A stretch of 61,778 nt of DNA from NCBI GenBank assembly GCA_938041035.1, contig CALHYX010000053.1:1-61778 (forward strand), written 5' to 3'. Below are positions 17,647 to 30,393 of this stretch, piece by piece. Position 1 is the first letter of the stretch; each line of letters starts with the position of its first letter. This DNA comes from an uncultured Acidimicrobiales bacterium (lineage in GTDB: Bacteria; Actinomycetota; Acidimicrobiia; Acidimicrobiales; SHLQ01). Position numbers and translations under genes: made by a program. The notes below the pieces were generated by a model. That model saw nothing but the letters and a program-made list of their open reading frames with translations, was not told where the DNA came from and did not search any database.

Positions 17647-18757
17647 ACAACCGCATTCATGAAGCGGCGCTCGTGCTCGCCGATGGCACGGTGTTCGAAG
17701 GCGAAGCCATCGGCGCCAACCCGGATGGGGGAGTGGCCTCCGGTGAGGTCGTGTTCAATACCGTCCTCACCGGTTACCAGGAAGTCATCACCGACCCCAG
17801 CTACGCGGGGCAGATCATCTCCTTCACCTACCCCCATATCGGCAACTACGGCACGGTCGACCTCGACAACGAAGCGGCCCGGGCCTTTTGTCGCGGCGTG
17901 GTCGTACGCGATCTCGCCCGCCGGCACAGCAACTGGCGGTCCACCGGCGACCTCGACGGCACGCTCCGCGCCCTCGGGGTGCCCGGTATCGCGGGCATCG
18001 ACACCCGCCGGCTCACCCGACACCTCCGCGACATCGGCTCGATGCCGGGCGCGTTCGGCACCGCGGACGAGGTGACCCTCAAGGCGGCGGCCACCGCCGA
18101 ACCCGGCACCGATGGCATCGACCTCGCCAACCTGGTGTCCACCGACCAGCCCTACGAGCTGGCGACGACCCGGACCGATGGGGACGCCTGGCGGATCGTC
18201 GTCGTCGACTACGGCGTCAAGACCACGATGTTGCGCCACCTGGCGGCGATGGCCCATGTCGAGGTCGTTCCGGCCGCCACCTCGGCGGCTGACATCTTGG
18301 CCCGCGACCCCCACGGCGTGTTCTTGTCCAACGGTCCCGGCGACCCGGAAATGGTCGCGGGTGCCGCCGATACCATCGCCGCAATGCTCGGCGAGACGCC
18401 GATCTTTGGGATCTGCCTCGGACATCAGTTGCTTTCGCTGGCCGTCGGAGCCGAGATCACCAAGCTCCCGTTCGGTCACCACGGCGGGAACCATCCGGTG
18501 CATCACCTCGAGAGCGGCCGCATCGAGATCACCAGCCAGAACCACAATTTCGCGACCGCCGCCGACTCGTTGTCGGGCATCGCCGAGATGACCCATGTGA
18601 ACCTGAATGACGGCGTGTGCGAAGGCATGCGGGTGCTCGATGCGCCGGCGTTCTCCGTGCAGTACCACCCCGAGGCGGGGCCGGGCCCCCACGACAGCTT
18701 GTATCTGTTTGACGATTTCGACCAGCTTCTGACCGACTTTCACCGGAAGGCCAACTG

Positions 18758-18758
<1 letters not shown>
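17643..18758 (+). CDS. carA: Carbamoyl-phosphate synthase, small (glutaminase) chain
   Basis: A 371-aa subunit that hydrolyses glutamine and passes ammonia to CarB. The N-terminal domain ([36 protein letters not shown]) is followed by the class I amidotransferase domain. Its triad is C258 (GICLGHQ), H342 and E344 (YHPEA). The start is GTG 17643, overlapping pyrC by 4 nt; the open frame further upstream lies inside pyrC. It supplies carbamoyl phosphate to both pyrB here and argF at 47.2 kb. Confidence 0.97.
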
Positions 18759-22074
<3,316 letters not shown>

Positions 22075-22078
<4 letters not shown>

Positions 22079-23019
22079 GCCTTCTGCGGCGTCGAGCCGA
22101 GCCCGCAGCGGCGCTTCGCGCCACCGTTGGCTCCCTGACGCTGCCGAACGCGGTGATGGGCGCGTCCGGCACGGCCGGTTACGGCGCCGAGCTGGCCCGC
22201 TATCTCGACCTCGCCGACGTCGGCGCGATCGTCACCAAGTCGCTGGCGCCGTTCGCCTGGCAGGGCAACCCGGCACCTCGGGTGCACGAGACCTCGTCGG
22301 GGATGATCAACGCCGTGGGGTTGCAGGGCCCCGGCGTCGAGCGGTGGCTCACCGAGGAACTGCCCGAACTGGCCGCCACGGGCACGAGGGTCATCGCCAG
22401 CATCTGGGGGCGCACGGTCGACGATTATCGCCGAGCCGCCGAAATGCTTGCCGACGCACCGAGCTCCGTCGTGGCCGTCGAGGTCAACATTTCGTGCCCC
22501 AACACCGAGGACCGGGGCAACATGTTTGCCCATTCCGTGGCGGCCTCGGCCGAGGTGATCGCCGCCACCGAGGCTTGTCGGCGTCCGCGCTGGGCCAAGC
22601 TCAGCCCGAACACCCCCGACCTCGTCGCGGTCGCGGGCGCGGCCCACGAAGCGGGCGCCGAAGCGGTCACGCTCACGAACACCCTCATCGGCATGGTCAT
22701 CGACACCGACGCCCGCCGGCCACTCCTCGGCAACGGCAGTGGTGGGCTCTCCGGGCCCGCGATACGCCCGGTCGCGGTGCGGGCCGTGTTTGAAACCCAC
22801 GCCGCCCACCCCTATCTGCCCATCGTCGGAGTCGGCGGGGTAGCGTCGGCGGCAGACGCCGTCGAGTTTCTGCTCGCCGGCGCCCGTGCGGTGCAGGTCG
22901 GAACGGCGACGTTCGCGGATCCGCGCAGCATCGGCCGCGTACGTGACGAGCTCTCGGAGTGGTGTCACGCACAGGGCCTGGACAGTCTCGATCAGATCAT
23001 CGGCGCCGCACACCGCTAG
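22075..23019 (+). CDS. pyrD: Dihydroorotate dehydrogenase, class 1 (1B-like)
   Basis: A 314-aa FMN protein oxidising dihydroorotate to orotate. [11 protein letters not shown] carries the catalytic cysteine (C141) of class 1 enzymes; class 2 enzymes use serine. [19 protein letters not shown] and [22 protein letters not shown] are the FMN-binding C-terminal signatures, most like class 1B. There is no N-terminal membrane helix, which also argues against class 2. Class 1B normally works with the iron-sulfur/FAD protein PyrK, and no pyrK is in this operon or window. GTG start overlaps carB by 4 nt. Confidence 0.93.
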
Positions 23020-23082
23020 GCGCCACCCGAATCCCCGGCCCGCTCAGGGTCGTCGCCCCCAACCCGAGGAACACCCGAAAAC

Positions 23083-23793
23083 ATGGCAGCAACTGAGGTA
23101 CCCGCAGAGATCCGCTCCAAGCTGGCGTTGGTCGTCGATGTCGACGACCTGGTCGCCGCCGTTCGGCTCGGCAAAGCGATGTCGCCGTACTTCGGTGTGG
23201 CCAAGATCGGGCTCGAGTTGTACTCGGCGGCCGGCCCCGACGCGATCGGCACGATGATCGGTCTGGGCTACGACGTGTTTCTCGATCTGAAGCTGCACGA
23301 CATCCCGACCACGGTGAACAAGTCCGCCCGGGTGCTCGGCGCGTTGGGCGTTTCGTATCTCACGATGCACGCCCAGGGTGGCGTCGACATGTTGAAAGCC
23401 GGTGTCGATGGCCTGAGCGACGGGGCGACCAACGCCGGGCTCGAGGTACCGAACTCCCTGGCCATCACGGTGTTGACCTCCGACGGCGGGGCGCCCGAAC
23501 ACATCGTGCCCAACCGCGTCGGAGCGGCGATGGAGGCCGGCTGTACTGGTGTGGTGTGCTCGGTCGGCGACCTCAAGGAAGTCCACCACTACGGGCCCCG
23601 TCTGGTGCGGGTCACCCCGGGCATCCGCCTCGAAGGCGGGCCGGTCCACGACCACGCTCGACCGGCGAGCCCGCGCGAGGCACTCGATGCCGGCTCGGAT
23701 CTGCTCGTCGTCGGACGGGCCGTCACCGCGGCTCCGGACCCCCTGGAAGCGGCGGAACGAATGGTCGCCGAGCTCACCGCCGAAGGAAAGTAG
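23083..23793 (+). CDS. pyrF: Orotidine 5'-phosphate decarboxylase
   Basis: A 236-aa TIM-barrel enzyme making UMP from OMP. The catalytic Asp-Lys-Asp array is intact in DLKLHDIP (D68, K70, D73). VTPGIRLEGGPVHDHARPASP contains the phosphate-gripper region and VVGRAVTAAPDP the C-terminal phosphate loop. This is the short group-1 form, not the ~280-aa mycobacterial type. It ends the UMP pathway set; the orotate phosphoribosyltransferase gene pyrE is not in the window. Confidence 0.96.
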   Translation: MAATEVPAEIRSKLALVVDVDDLVAAVRLGKAMSPYFGVAKIGLELYSAAGPDAIGTMIGLGYDVFLDLKLHDIPTTVNKSARVLGALGVSYLTMHAQGGVDMLKAGVDGLSDGATNAGLEVPNSLAITVLTSDGGAPEHIVPNRVGAAMEAGCTGVVCSVGDLKEVHHYGPRLVRVTPGIRLEGGPVHDHARPASPREALDAGSDLLVVGRAVTAAPDPLEAAERMVAELTAEGK

Positions 23794-23835
23794 CCGGCGA
23801 TGCCAGGTTGCGTCGCTCCTGCCCAATCTCTTCGC

Positions 23836-23841
23836 TAGGGT
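23836..23841 (+). promoter_or_regulatory. -10-like hexamer before mihF
   Basis: TAGGGT lies 7 nt before the mihF ATG, the spacing expected of a leaderless transcript. It suggests mihF and the genes after it have a promoter of their own, independent of the pyr leader. Confidence 0.45.
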
Positions 23842-23848
23842 TCATCGA

Positions 23849-24163
23849 ATGGCTACACCTCCATCGCTTACTCCGGAACAGCGCAAGGCCGCGCTGGAGA
23901 AGGCTGCCCGGGTCCGACGTGCGCGCGCCGAACTCAAGGCGCGCCTCAAGATGGGGTCGGTTGGTCTCGGCGACATTCTCGAGCAGTCGGGCGATGACGT
24001 GGTCGGCAAGATCAAGGTGCTCGCCGTCCTCGAGTCACTGCCGGGCGTGGGCAAGGTCAAGGCCCGCCGCACCATGGAAGAGATCGGTATCGCCGAATCG
24101 CGCCGCGTGCGCGGCTTGGGCGAACACCAACGGGAAAAGCTGCTCGCCCTTTTCGGCGACTGA
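23849..24163 (+). CDS. mihF: Integration host factor, actinobacterial type (MihF)
   Basis: A 104-aa basic nucleoid protein unrelated in fold to proteobacterial IHF and restricted to actinobacteria. The N-terminal half is a charged helix (EQRKAALEKAARVRRARAEL). The C-terminal half is a helix-hairpin-helix-like region ending LPGVGKVKARRTMEEIGIAE, followed by RRVRGLGEHQREKLLALF. Frame homology starts at MATPPSLTPEQR, so I use ATG 23849 although the frame is open upstream. The mihF-gmk-rpoZ order is an actinobacterial hallmark. Confidence 0.96.
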   Translation: MATPPSLTPEQRKAALEKAARVRRARAELKARLKMGSVGLGDILEQSGDDVVGKIKVLAVLESLPGVGKVKARRTMEEIGIAESRRVRGLGEHQREKLLALFGD

Positions 24164-24166
24164 CCC

Positions 24167-24790
24167 GTGAACACCCCCGAGCCGGGATCACCGGAAAGCG
24201 CGGTACGGGACCGACAACTCATCGTGGTCTCGGGCCCCGGCGGCGCGGGAAAGGGCACGCTGGTCGAAGGGCTGGTCGAACGGGACCCAACCCTCTGGCT
24301 CAGCCGCAGCTGGACCTCGAGAGAACCGCGCACCGGAGAGGCGCCCGACGCCTACGTCTTTGTCGATCGCGCCACCTTCGACGCCCACATCGACGCCGGC
24401 GGGTTTCTCGAATGGGTCGACTTCCTCGACTACCGGCAGGGAACCCCGTTACCCGACCCCCCTCCGGGGCACGACGTGGTGCTCGAGATCGATGTCCAGG
24501 GCGGCGCAACCATCGTCGAGCGCTTTCCCGACACGCTGCTGATTTTCGTCGACACCCCGGATCGGGACGAACAACGGGCTCGCCTGGTCGGGCGGGGTGA
24601 TCCACCCGAAAAGGTCGAAGCTCGCATGAAACACGGCGACGAAGAGCGCCGCCTCGCCGCCACCATGGCCTACACCACGGTGATCAACGACAACATCGAC
24701 GACGCCGTCACCGCCATCGAGGTGCTCATCGCGGCGGCCCGAGCCCGGCCGGCGGCCTCCGACGTCGCCCACGAACGCCCGGGAAGCTGA
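24167..24790 (+). CDS. gmk: Guanylate kinase
   Basis: A 207-aa P-loop kinase converting GMP to GDP. VVSGPGGAGKGTL (residues ~20-32) is the P-loop. SWTSREPRTGE is the GMP-binding SxTTRxPRxGE motif with one change (T to W). FLEWVDFLDYRQGTP replaces the usual FLEw...GnyYGTP, and EIDVQGG is the Walker B/GMP loop. The substitutions are in GMP-contact segments but leave the fold signature clear. The start is GTG 24167, 3 nt after mihF. Confidence 0.93.
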   Translation: MNTPEPGSPESAVRDRQLIVVSGPGGAGKGTLVEGLVERDPTLWLSRSWTSREPRTGEAPDAYVFVDRATFDAHIDAGGFLEWVDFLDYRQGTPLPDPPPGHDVVLEIDVQGGATIVERFPDTLLIFVDTPDRDEQRARLVGRGDPPEKVEARMKHGDEERRLAATMAYTTVINDNIDDAVTAIEVLIAAARARPAASDVAHERPGS

Positions 24791-24861
24791 TCCGGCGGCG
24801 ACGGTGCTAGGATTACCAGCTGGTCTAGTTGGCCCATCTCGCTTCCGAACCTGAGGAAAAC

Positions 24862-25164
24862 ATGGCGAAAACCCACGACACGATGATCGAACCCCCTATC
24901 GAGGATCTTCTCGATCGCGCCGGTTCGAAGTTCCGTCTCGTCACCGTTTCGGCCATGCGGGCTCGCCAGATCAATGCCTACTTCAACAAGCTCGGCGACG
25001 GTCTCGGCGCCTCGGTGCCACCGCAGGTGACCTCGACGGCCCGCAAGTCGCTGTCGATCGCCTTCGAAGAACTGGCCGCCGACAAGATTCTGGCCGTGGA
25101 ACCCGACCCCGATGCCGAGGTTCCCAGCGACGTCGTCGCCCCCGAAGTCGAATCCGACAGCTGA
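24862..25164 (+). CDS. rpoZ: RNA polymerase omega subunit
   Basis: A 100-aa subunit that binds the beta-prime C-terminus and aids RNA polymerase assembly. MIEPPIEDLLDRAGSKFRLVTVSAMRARQIN is the conserved core (R in MRARQI), and ARKSLSIAFEELAADKI is the second conserved helix. The C-terminal tail is acidic. ATG 24862 has TGAGGA upstream. A TAGGAT hexamer ~46 nt before the start could be a separate promoter. Confidence 0.96.
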   Translation: MAKTHDTMIEPPIEDLLDRAGSKFRLVTVSAMRARQINAYFNKLGDGLGASVPPQVTSTARKSLSIAFEELAADKILAVEPDPDAEVPSDVVAPEVESDS

Positions 25165-25177
25165 CACCCCTTCCGCT

Positions 25178-26410
25178 GTGAGCGCCCTGGCCGATCGTCG
25201 CGTAGTCCTCGGCGTCACCGGTGGAATCGCGGCGTACAAGGCGGTTGAGATCTGCCGGCGCCTCGTCGACGCAGGCGCCCACGTCGCCCCCGTTCTGACC
25301 GCCGGGGCGCAGCGTTTCATCGGTTCGGCCACCTTCGACGCGCTCGCATCCGAACCGGTGCAGACGTCGCTGTGGGATGAGGACAATCCGATTCCTCACA
25401 CCCGTCTGGGGCAGGGCGCCGATCTGGTCATCGTGGCTCCGGCCACCGCCCGATTGCTCGCCGATTACCGCATGGGACGCTCTGCCGGCCTCCTGACCGC
25501 CACCCTGATGGCCACCGAGGCCCCGGTTGTCGTCGCCCCCGCGATGCACACCGAGATGTGGGGTCAACCGGCCGTGCAGGACAACGTCGACACACTCGCC
25601 GCACGCGGCGTGGTCATGGTCGGTCCCGAACCCGGGCGCCTGGCTGGTGGCGATATTGGCTTTGGTCGCCTCGCGTCGCCCGAACGTATCGTCGATGTCG
25701 CCCGCACCGCGGTCCTGGGCCAGGCCCACGACCTGGTTGGCACCCGCGTGGTCGTCTCCGCCGGCGGGACCCGGGAACCCATCGATCCGGTGCGTTTCAT
25801 CGGCAACCGGTCGTCGGGCAAGCAGGGGTTCGAGCTCGCCGTCGAAGCGCACGCACGCGGTGCGCACGTCACGCTCATCACCACCGTCGCCGAACACGCC
25901 GACCGGTTTGCCCCGTGGCGTTCGACGGTCGAGGTGGTCGCGACGGCCGCGGAGATGAAGGTCGCCGTCGATGCCGCCGCAGTCGGGGCCGACATCGTGA
26001 TCATGGCGGCCGCCGTCGCCGATTTCGCCCCGACCGGTTCCGCCAGCGAGAAGTTGAAGAAGCGCGACGGGCTACCCGAGATTTCGCTCGAGCCCACGAA
26101 CGACATCCTCGCCGGGCTCGGCGAACGCAAGGCGCCGGGCCAAATCCTGATCGGCTTTGCCGCGGAAACGCAGGACCTGGTCGACAATGCGTCGGCCAAA
26201 TTGGCCAAAAAGGGCGCTGACCTTATCATTGCTAATGATGTTTCGGCCCCCCGCGTGGGTTTCGGGCACGACACCAATGCGGTGACGATTCTCGGAGCCG
26301 ACGGCTCGAAACATGACATCCCGCTATCGGACAAGCGCGAGATCGCGCGTGCCGTCGTCAACTCGGCTCTCGAGATGCGGACACGAACCACCAACAAGGA
26401 GACCACGTGA
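25178..26410 (+). CDS. coaBC: Bifunctional phosphopantothenoylcysteine decarboxylase / phosphopantothenate--cysteine ligase
   Basis: A 410-aa fusion for two coenzyme A steps. The N-terminal CoaC flavodomain ([38 protein letters not shown]) has PAMHTEMW where E. coli has PAMNxxM, and [11 protein letters not shown] where E. coli has an active-site Cys. I recall similar variants in mycobacterial enzymes, but this is from memory. The C-terminal CoaB part has [34 protein letters not shown] and the KKRDG...L.PTNDIL loop. GTG 25178 is chosen because rpoZ ends at 25164. It overlaps metK by 4 nt. Confidence 0.95.
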   Translation: MSALADRRVVLGVTGGIAAYKAVEICRRLVDAGAHVAPVLTAGAQRFIGSATFDALASEPVQTSLWDEDNPIPHTRLGQGADLVIVAPATARLLADYRMGRSAGLLTATLMATEAPVVVAPAMHTEMWGQPAVQDNVDTLAARGVVMVGPEPGRLAGGDIGFGRLASPERIVDVARTAVLGQAHDLVGTRVVVSAGGTREPIDPVRFIGNRSSGKQGFELAVEAHARGAHVTLITTVAEHADRFAPWRSTVEVVATAAEMKVAVDAAAVGADIVIMAAAVADFAPTGSASEKLKKRDGLPEISLEPTNDILAGLGERKAPGQILIGFAAETQDLVDNASAKLAKKGADLIIANDVSAPRVGFGHDTNAVTILGADGSKHDIPLSDKREIARAVVNSALEMRTRTTNKETT

Positions 26411-27603
26411 GCTCGTGGACGTTTACCTCGGAGTCCGTTACCGAGGGTCACCCCGACAAGATGGCGGATCAGATCTCTGATTCGATCCTCGATGCCCTAC
26501 TCGAACAGGACCCGATGAGTCGGGTTGCCTGTGAAACCCTCGTCACCACCGGCCTCGCCGTTGTGGCCGGCGAGATCACGACCAACGCCTACGTCGACAT
26601 CCCGTCGATCGTGCGGGGGACGATTAAGGATATTGGCTACGACCGTGAGTCGTTCGGCTATGACGGCAACACCTGCGGTGTGATGGTGTCGATCGACGAA
26701 CAGTCAGCCGACATTGCCCAGGGCGTCGATGATTCCGAGGAAGTCCGCTCCGGCCAGGCCGGTGAAGAGGACGACCTCGACAAACAAGGGGCCGGCGATC
26801 AGGGCATGATGTTCGGCTACGCATGCAATGAGACCGACGTGCTCATGCCGCTGCCGATCCACCTCGCCCATCGCATGGCCGAGCGCCTCGCCGAGGTGCG
26901 CAAGGCGGGCACGGTCCCGTACCTGCGCCCCGACGGCAAGACCCAGGTCACGTTCGAATACGTCGACGGCAAGCCCACCCGGCTCAAGACCGTGCTCGTA
27001 TCGACCCAGCACAACGACGGCATCGATCGCGATTCGATGATCCGCCCCGATCTCATCGAACACGTGATCAAGCCGGTCATTCCCGAGCAGTTCTCCGGCG
27101 ATGACTACGAGGTGTTCGTCAACCCCACCGGGCGCTTCGTCGTCGGTGGTCCGGTGGGCGACGCCGGCCTCACCGGCCGCAAGATCATCGTCGACACCTA
27201 CGGCGGTTCCGCCCGCCACGGTGGCGGTGCCTTCTCGGGCAAGGACCCGTCGAAGGTCGACCGGTCGGCCGCGTATGCGACCCGATGGGTGGCGAAGAAC
27301 GTGGTGGCCGCCGGGGCGGCGGATCGGTGCGAGGTGCAGGTGGCCTACGCCATCGGCGTTGCCCGACCGATGTCGGTATTGGTTGAAACGTTCGGTACCG
27401 AGACCGTCGATCAGGCCAAGATCGAGGCGGCCGTCAACGAGGTCTTCGACCTCCGGCCCGCAGCGATTCTGCGCGACCTCGAGCTGCGCCGCCCCGTGTA
27501 CCGCCAGACCGCGGCCTATGGCCACTTTGGTCGTGAAGGCGACGGGTTCAGCTGGGAGCGTACCGACCGGGTCGACGCGCTGAAGTCGGCTCTGGGGCTC
27601 TGA
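26407..27603 (+). CDS. metK: S-adenosylmethionine synthase
   Basis: A 398-aa enzyme making SAM from methionine and [23 protein letters not shown] is the N-terminal ATP/metal motif, and [12 protein letters not shown] appears as [14 protein letters not shown]. The P-loop-like [19 protein letters not shown] is complete. GTG 26407 overlaps coaBC by 4 nt. No SAM riboswitch is seen upstream because the gene is internal to the operon. Its product feeds the several methyltransferases in this window. Confidence 0.98.
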   Translation: MSSWTFTSESVTEGHPDKMADQISDSILDALLEQDPMSRVACETLVTTGLAVVAGEITTNAYVDIPSIVRGTIKDIGYDRESFGYDGNTCGVMVSIDEQSADIAQGVDDSEEVRSGQAGEEDDLDKQGAGDQGMMFGYACNETDVLMPLPIHLAHRMAERLAEVRKAGTVPYLRPDGKTQVTFEYVDGKPTRLKTVLVSTQHNDGIDRDSMIRPDLIEHVIKPVIPEQFSGDDYEVFVNPTGRFVVGGPVGDAGLTGRKIIVDTYGGSARHGGGAFSGKDPSKVDRSAAYATRWVAKNVVAAGAADRCEVQVAYAIGVARPMSVLVETFGTETVDQAKIEAAVNEVFDLRPAAILRDLELRRPVYRQTAAYGHFGREGDGFSWERTDRVDALKSALGL

Positions 27604-27693
27604 GCCCCAGTCCCAACTCGGACCAGGGTCGGCTCTGGGAAAGCCCGGAGCCGATAGCCCCGAGCGAGGACGCAAACGACGACGCGGTTACGG

Positions 27694-27711
27694 CCCGCCC
27701 TTCGGGGCGGG
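27694..27711 (+). terminator. UUCG-capped GC hairpin between metK and priA
   Basis: CCCGCCC and GGGCGGG pair across a TTCG tetraloop, ending 2 nt before the priA GTG. There is no T-tract. It may end metK transcripts or mask priA translation initiation. Confidence 0.45.
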
Positions 27712-27713
27712 TC

Positions 27714-29432
27714 GTGCGCGTCGTTCCCGACGTCTCGGGGATCACCAAGCACTTTGACTACGTCGTACCTGCGGCCTGGGAGGACGACGGCCGAGCGGAG
27801 CTGGTCGATATTGGCTCCGAGGTGCGCATCGATCTGCACGGTCGCCGGGTCGGAGGATGGATCGTCGACGTCGATGTCGAACCGCCGGCCGAGGTGAAAC
27901 TGGCCGAACTGGCCCGGGTTTCGGGATACGGTCCGCCGGCCGAGGTGATCGAGCTGGCCCGGTGGGCGGCGCAGCGGTGGGCGGGTCGACTGCCCACGCT
28001 GCTCAAACAGGCATCGCCGCCGCGCCGAGTCACGTCGCGGGTGGCGCCGCCCACGGGCTTGCCGTTGCCGGAACCTCTGGAGAGCGGCGTCGAACGAGCC
28101 TTTGCCAAGCAACGCAACGTGGTGGTGCTGCCTCCCGCCACCGACCGCTTTCCGCTGGTGCTCGAGGCCGCCCGCCGAGGCGACGCCCTGATCGTCGCAC
28201 CCTCGGTCGGCGAAGCAAAGCAACTGGCGGGCCGGCTTCGGCGCGCCGGCGCGACGGTGGCGCTCTACCCCGACGACTGGGCTCGAGCCGCCGCGGGGGG
28301 TTGCTCGGTTATCGGTGCTCGCAGCGCGGTCTGGGCGCCGATGCCGCAGCTGACCACGGCACTGCTACTCGATGAGCACGATGAGGTGCATCAGGACGAG
28401 CGGATGCCGACCTGGCACGCGCGCGACGTGCTGATCGAGCGGGCGGACCGGGCGGGCGCGACCGCCGTACTGGTCTCTCCGTCACCGACCCTGCACGCCC
28501 TCGATTGGGGCGCGGTGCTGCGTCCGAGCCGGGGGAGCGAGCGACGAGGGTGGCCCCACGTCGACATCATCGACCGGCGAGACGAGGACCCGGTGCGCGC
28601 CGGTCTGCTGTCCCCGCGCCTGACCCCGCTCCTGCGGGCGGATGGTCGGGTGGTGTGCGTGTTGAACCGCAAGGGTCGCTCCCGGCGCCTCGCCTGCGCA
28701 TCGTGCGGCGAGTTAGCGATCCACGAGCTGTGCTCGGTGCCCCTGGTGCAGAACGAGTCCGGCCGGTTTGCCTGCCCAACGTGTGACACGTCGCGCCCGC
28801 AGGTCTGCTCGGTCTGTGGCTCGACCACGTTCAAGAACCTGCGCGCCGGCATCCAACGGGTGCGGGAGGAGGTCGAGGCGCTCAGCCAACGGCCGACGGC
28901 CGAGATTTCCGCCGATGCTGCGAACCTGCCGACCGCCGAGGTGTACGTCGGGACCGAGGCGGTACTGCACCGACTCGCCGACGCGACCACCGTGATCTTC
29001 CTCGACTTCGATCAGGAACTGTTGGCGAAACGGTACCGAGCCGGGGTCCAGGCGATGGGGTTGTTGATCCGGGCCGCTCGGCTGGTCGGGGGACGAGACG
29101 GCGGCGGTCGGCTGGCGGTTCAGACCCGGCTGGCCGATCACGAGGTGCTTCAGGCCGCCCTGCACGCCGATCCGAGTCGTCTGGTGGAGCGCGAGCGGAT
29201 CCGACGGGAGGAGCTTCGGCTTCCCCCGGTCGTGGCGATGGCCGAGATATCGGGCGAGGCCGCCGATGCCTTCGTGGCCGGTCTCGATCGCGAAGCGGTC
29301 GAGGTACTTGGTCCCCGCGACGGCCGCTGGCTGGTGAAGGCGGCCGAGCCCCGTGTCCTCGGCGCCGAACTTTCGAACGCGGTTCGGCCGGCCGGACGCC
29401 TACGGATAGTGGTGGATCCGCCCCGCGTGTGA
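27714..29432 (+). CDS. priA: PriA-like primosomal protein N', probably ATPase-deficient
   Basis: A 572-aa PriA homologue, shorter than E. coli PriA (~730). The N-terminal 3'-DNA-binding domain is present (VVPDVSGITKHFDYVVP). The helicase Walker A is gone: where GETGSGKTEVY should be there is VVLPPATDRFPLVLEA (~135-150). Motif II is altered to LLDEHDEVHQDE (D220). The zinc-binding cysteine pairs remain (CASC from C328, CPTC, CSVCGS). Actinobacterial PriA proteins are known for lost ATPase motifs, so it probably loads the replisome structurally. The start codon GTG is uncertain. Confidence 0.88.
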   Translation: MRVVPDVSGITKHFDYVVPAAWEDDGRAELVDIGSEVRIDLHGRRVGGWIVDVDVEPPAEVKLAELARVSGYGPPAEVIELARWAAQRWAGRLPTLLKQASPPRRVTSRVAPPTGLPLPEPLESGVERAFAKQRNVVVLPPATDRFPLVLEAARRGDALIVAPSVGEAKQLAGRLRRAGATVALYPDDWARAAAGGCSVIGARSAVWAPMPQLTTALLLDEHDEVHQDERMPTWHARDVLIERADRAGATAVLVSPSPTLHALDWGAVLRPSRGSERRGWPHVDIIDRRDEDPVRAGLLSPRLTPLLRADGRVVCVLNRKGRSRRLACASCGELAIHELCSVPLVQNESGRFACPTCDTSRPQVCSVCGSTTFKNLRAGIQRVREEVEALSQRPTAEISADAANLPTAEVYVGTEAVLHRLADATTVIFLDFDQELLAKRYRAGVQAMGLLIRAARLVGGRDGGGRLAVQTRLADHEVLQAALHADPSRLVERERIRREELRLPPVVAMAEISGEAADAFVAGLDREAVEVLGPRDGRWLVKAAEPRVLGAELSNAVRPAGRLRIVVDPPRV

Positions 29433-29707
29433 CGCTCCCGTCGCCTCTGGCGGAGATGGACCGCGGTTTTTCCTTTTCACGTTGCGTGAGACTCGATCCG
29501 CGATCAAGCGCCTTGGGTGGCCACTCGGGCGACCCGGGCGGAAAAGTTGTCCAGATGTACGAAATATTCGCGACTTCTGCCCACCACACAGCGTCTATGA
29601 AACGTGACGAAAGTAGCCAAAGTCCTTCCAAACCAGCCGGCGCTTCATGCGCTAGGTTCCTCTCTGAGACAGCCTTGGCGGGCGTTTACAGACGAAGGTG
29701 GGATCTA
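29433..29707. other. Intergenic region between priA and zinc-ribbon gene
   Basis: About 275 bp without a supported gene. Its middle (29545-29640) is more AT-rich than its surroundings. TAGGTT at 29653-29658 is a likely -10 element for the next gene. No hairpin terminator with a T-tract is evident after priA. Confidence 0.6.
29653..29658 (+). promoter_or_regulatory. -10-like hexamer before the zinc-ribbon gene
   Basis: TAGGTT, ~50 nt upstream of the ATG at 29708. This would give a short leader containing the AAGG-type ribosome binding site. Confidence 0.45.
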
Positions 29708-29869
29708 ATGGTCATTCGGACCAAGTGTGAGGCCTCGACCTGCGACGGAACGGTGCCGTTCCAGCAGGCCCCCGAGGGCGGCATTCGCGGGCGCTGCCCG
29801 GCATGCGGCGGCGTGTTCGAACTGTCGGCCGGGCGCATTTCGCGCCTCGACGTTCCGGCGCGCGGCTAG
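29708..29869 (+). CDS. Small zinc-ribbon protein, 53 aa
   Basis: A 53-residue protein with cysteines C7 and C12 and then C30 and C33, a C-x4-C...C-x2-C arrangement that can bind one zinc. RGRCPACGGVFEL resembles the second knuckle of many zinc ribbons. The frame is open from 29429, but only this part looks coding; ATG 29708 has AAGGTGGG upstream. The stop TAG overlaps the TAG of the convergent methyltransferase in the palindrome CTAG. Function unknown; a nucleic-acid or protein-binding adaptor is plausible. Confidence 0.72.
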   Translation: MVIRTKCEASTCDGTVPFQQAPEGGIRGRCPACGGVFELSAGRISRLDVPARG

Positions 29870-30393
29870 TCCGCCGTCCACTCCTGACGACGCAGTTCAT
29901 ACAGCGCCATCGCAGTCGCGGTCGCGACGTTCAACGACCCAATTTTGCCCAGCAACGGTAGAAAGCCCACGGCATCGCTGGCATCGAGAACCGCCTGGCT
30001 CAGGCCGCGATCCTCGTGGCCGACGGCCAGGCACACGCGGCCGCGCAGGTCGAGCTCATGTAGTGGTCGAGCGTCGGTTGCCAACTCCACCCCGACGAGC
30101 CGATAGCCGGCGGCGGTGATCTCACCGATCGCGTCGATGGTCTCGATCGGTTCGTGGATCGTGACGAAACGATCGGACCCCATCGCTGTCTTTTGCACCT
30201 TCGGGTGGCGGGCGGACTCGGTGCGCCCGGCTGCCCAGATCTCCTCCACGCGGTACGCGGCGGCGGAACGAAGGATCGAACCGACGTTGAACGGTGTCTG
30301 GACCGAGTCGAGCAGCAGGGCCACCGAATCGGTGGTCGATCGACGCCATTGCCGATGAAGCCGCTTGAGCCCGGTGCTGTCGAGGTTCTTCAT
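29866..30393 (-). CDS. SpoU/TrmH-family tRNA/rRNA 2'-O-methyltransferase
   Basis: A 175-aa SPOUT methyltransferase. Motif 1 is DSVQTPFNVGSILRSAAAYR, motif 2 is LAVGHEDRGLS and motif 3 is LPLLGKIGSLNVATATAMAL, forming the trefoil-knot SAM site. Length fits the minimal TrmH/TrmL type. I start at ATG 30393 (MKNLDSTGLKRLHRQW); the frame is open upstream but overlaps the next minus gene. It overlaps rsmC-like by 4 nt as one minus-strand unit. The target RNA cannot be read from sequence. Confidence 0.88.
   Translation of the reverse strand: MKNLDSTGLKRLHRQWRRSTTDSVALLLDSVQTPFNVGSILRSAAAYRVEEIWAAGRTESARHPKVQKTAMGSDRFVTIHEPIETIDAIGEITAAGYRLVGVELATDARPLHELDLRGRVCLAVGHEDRGLSQAVLDASDAVGFLPLLGKIGSLNVATATAMALYELRRQEWTAD

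Noticed and set aside
26390..26410. SAM riboswitch before metK
   Set aside because: metK overlaps coaBC by 4 nt, leaving no leader.
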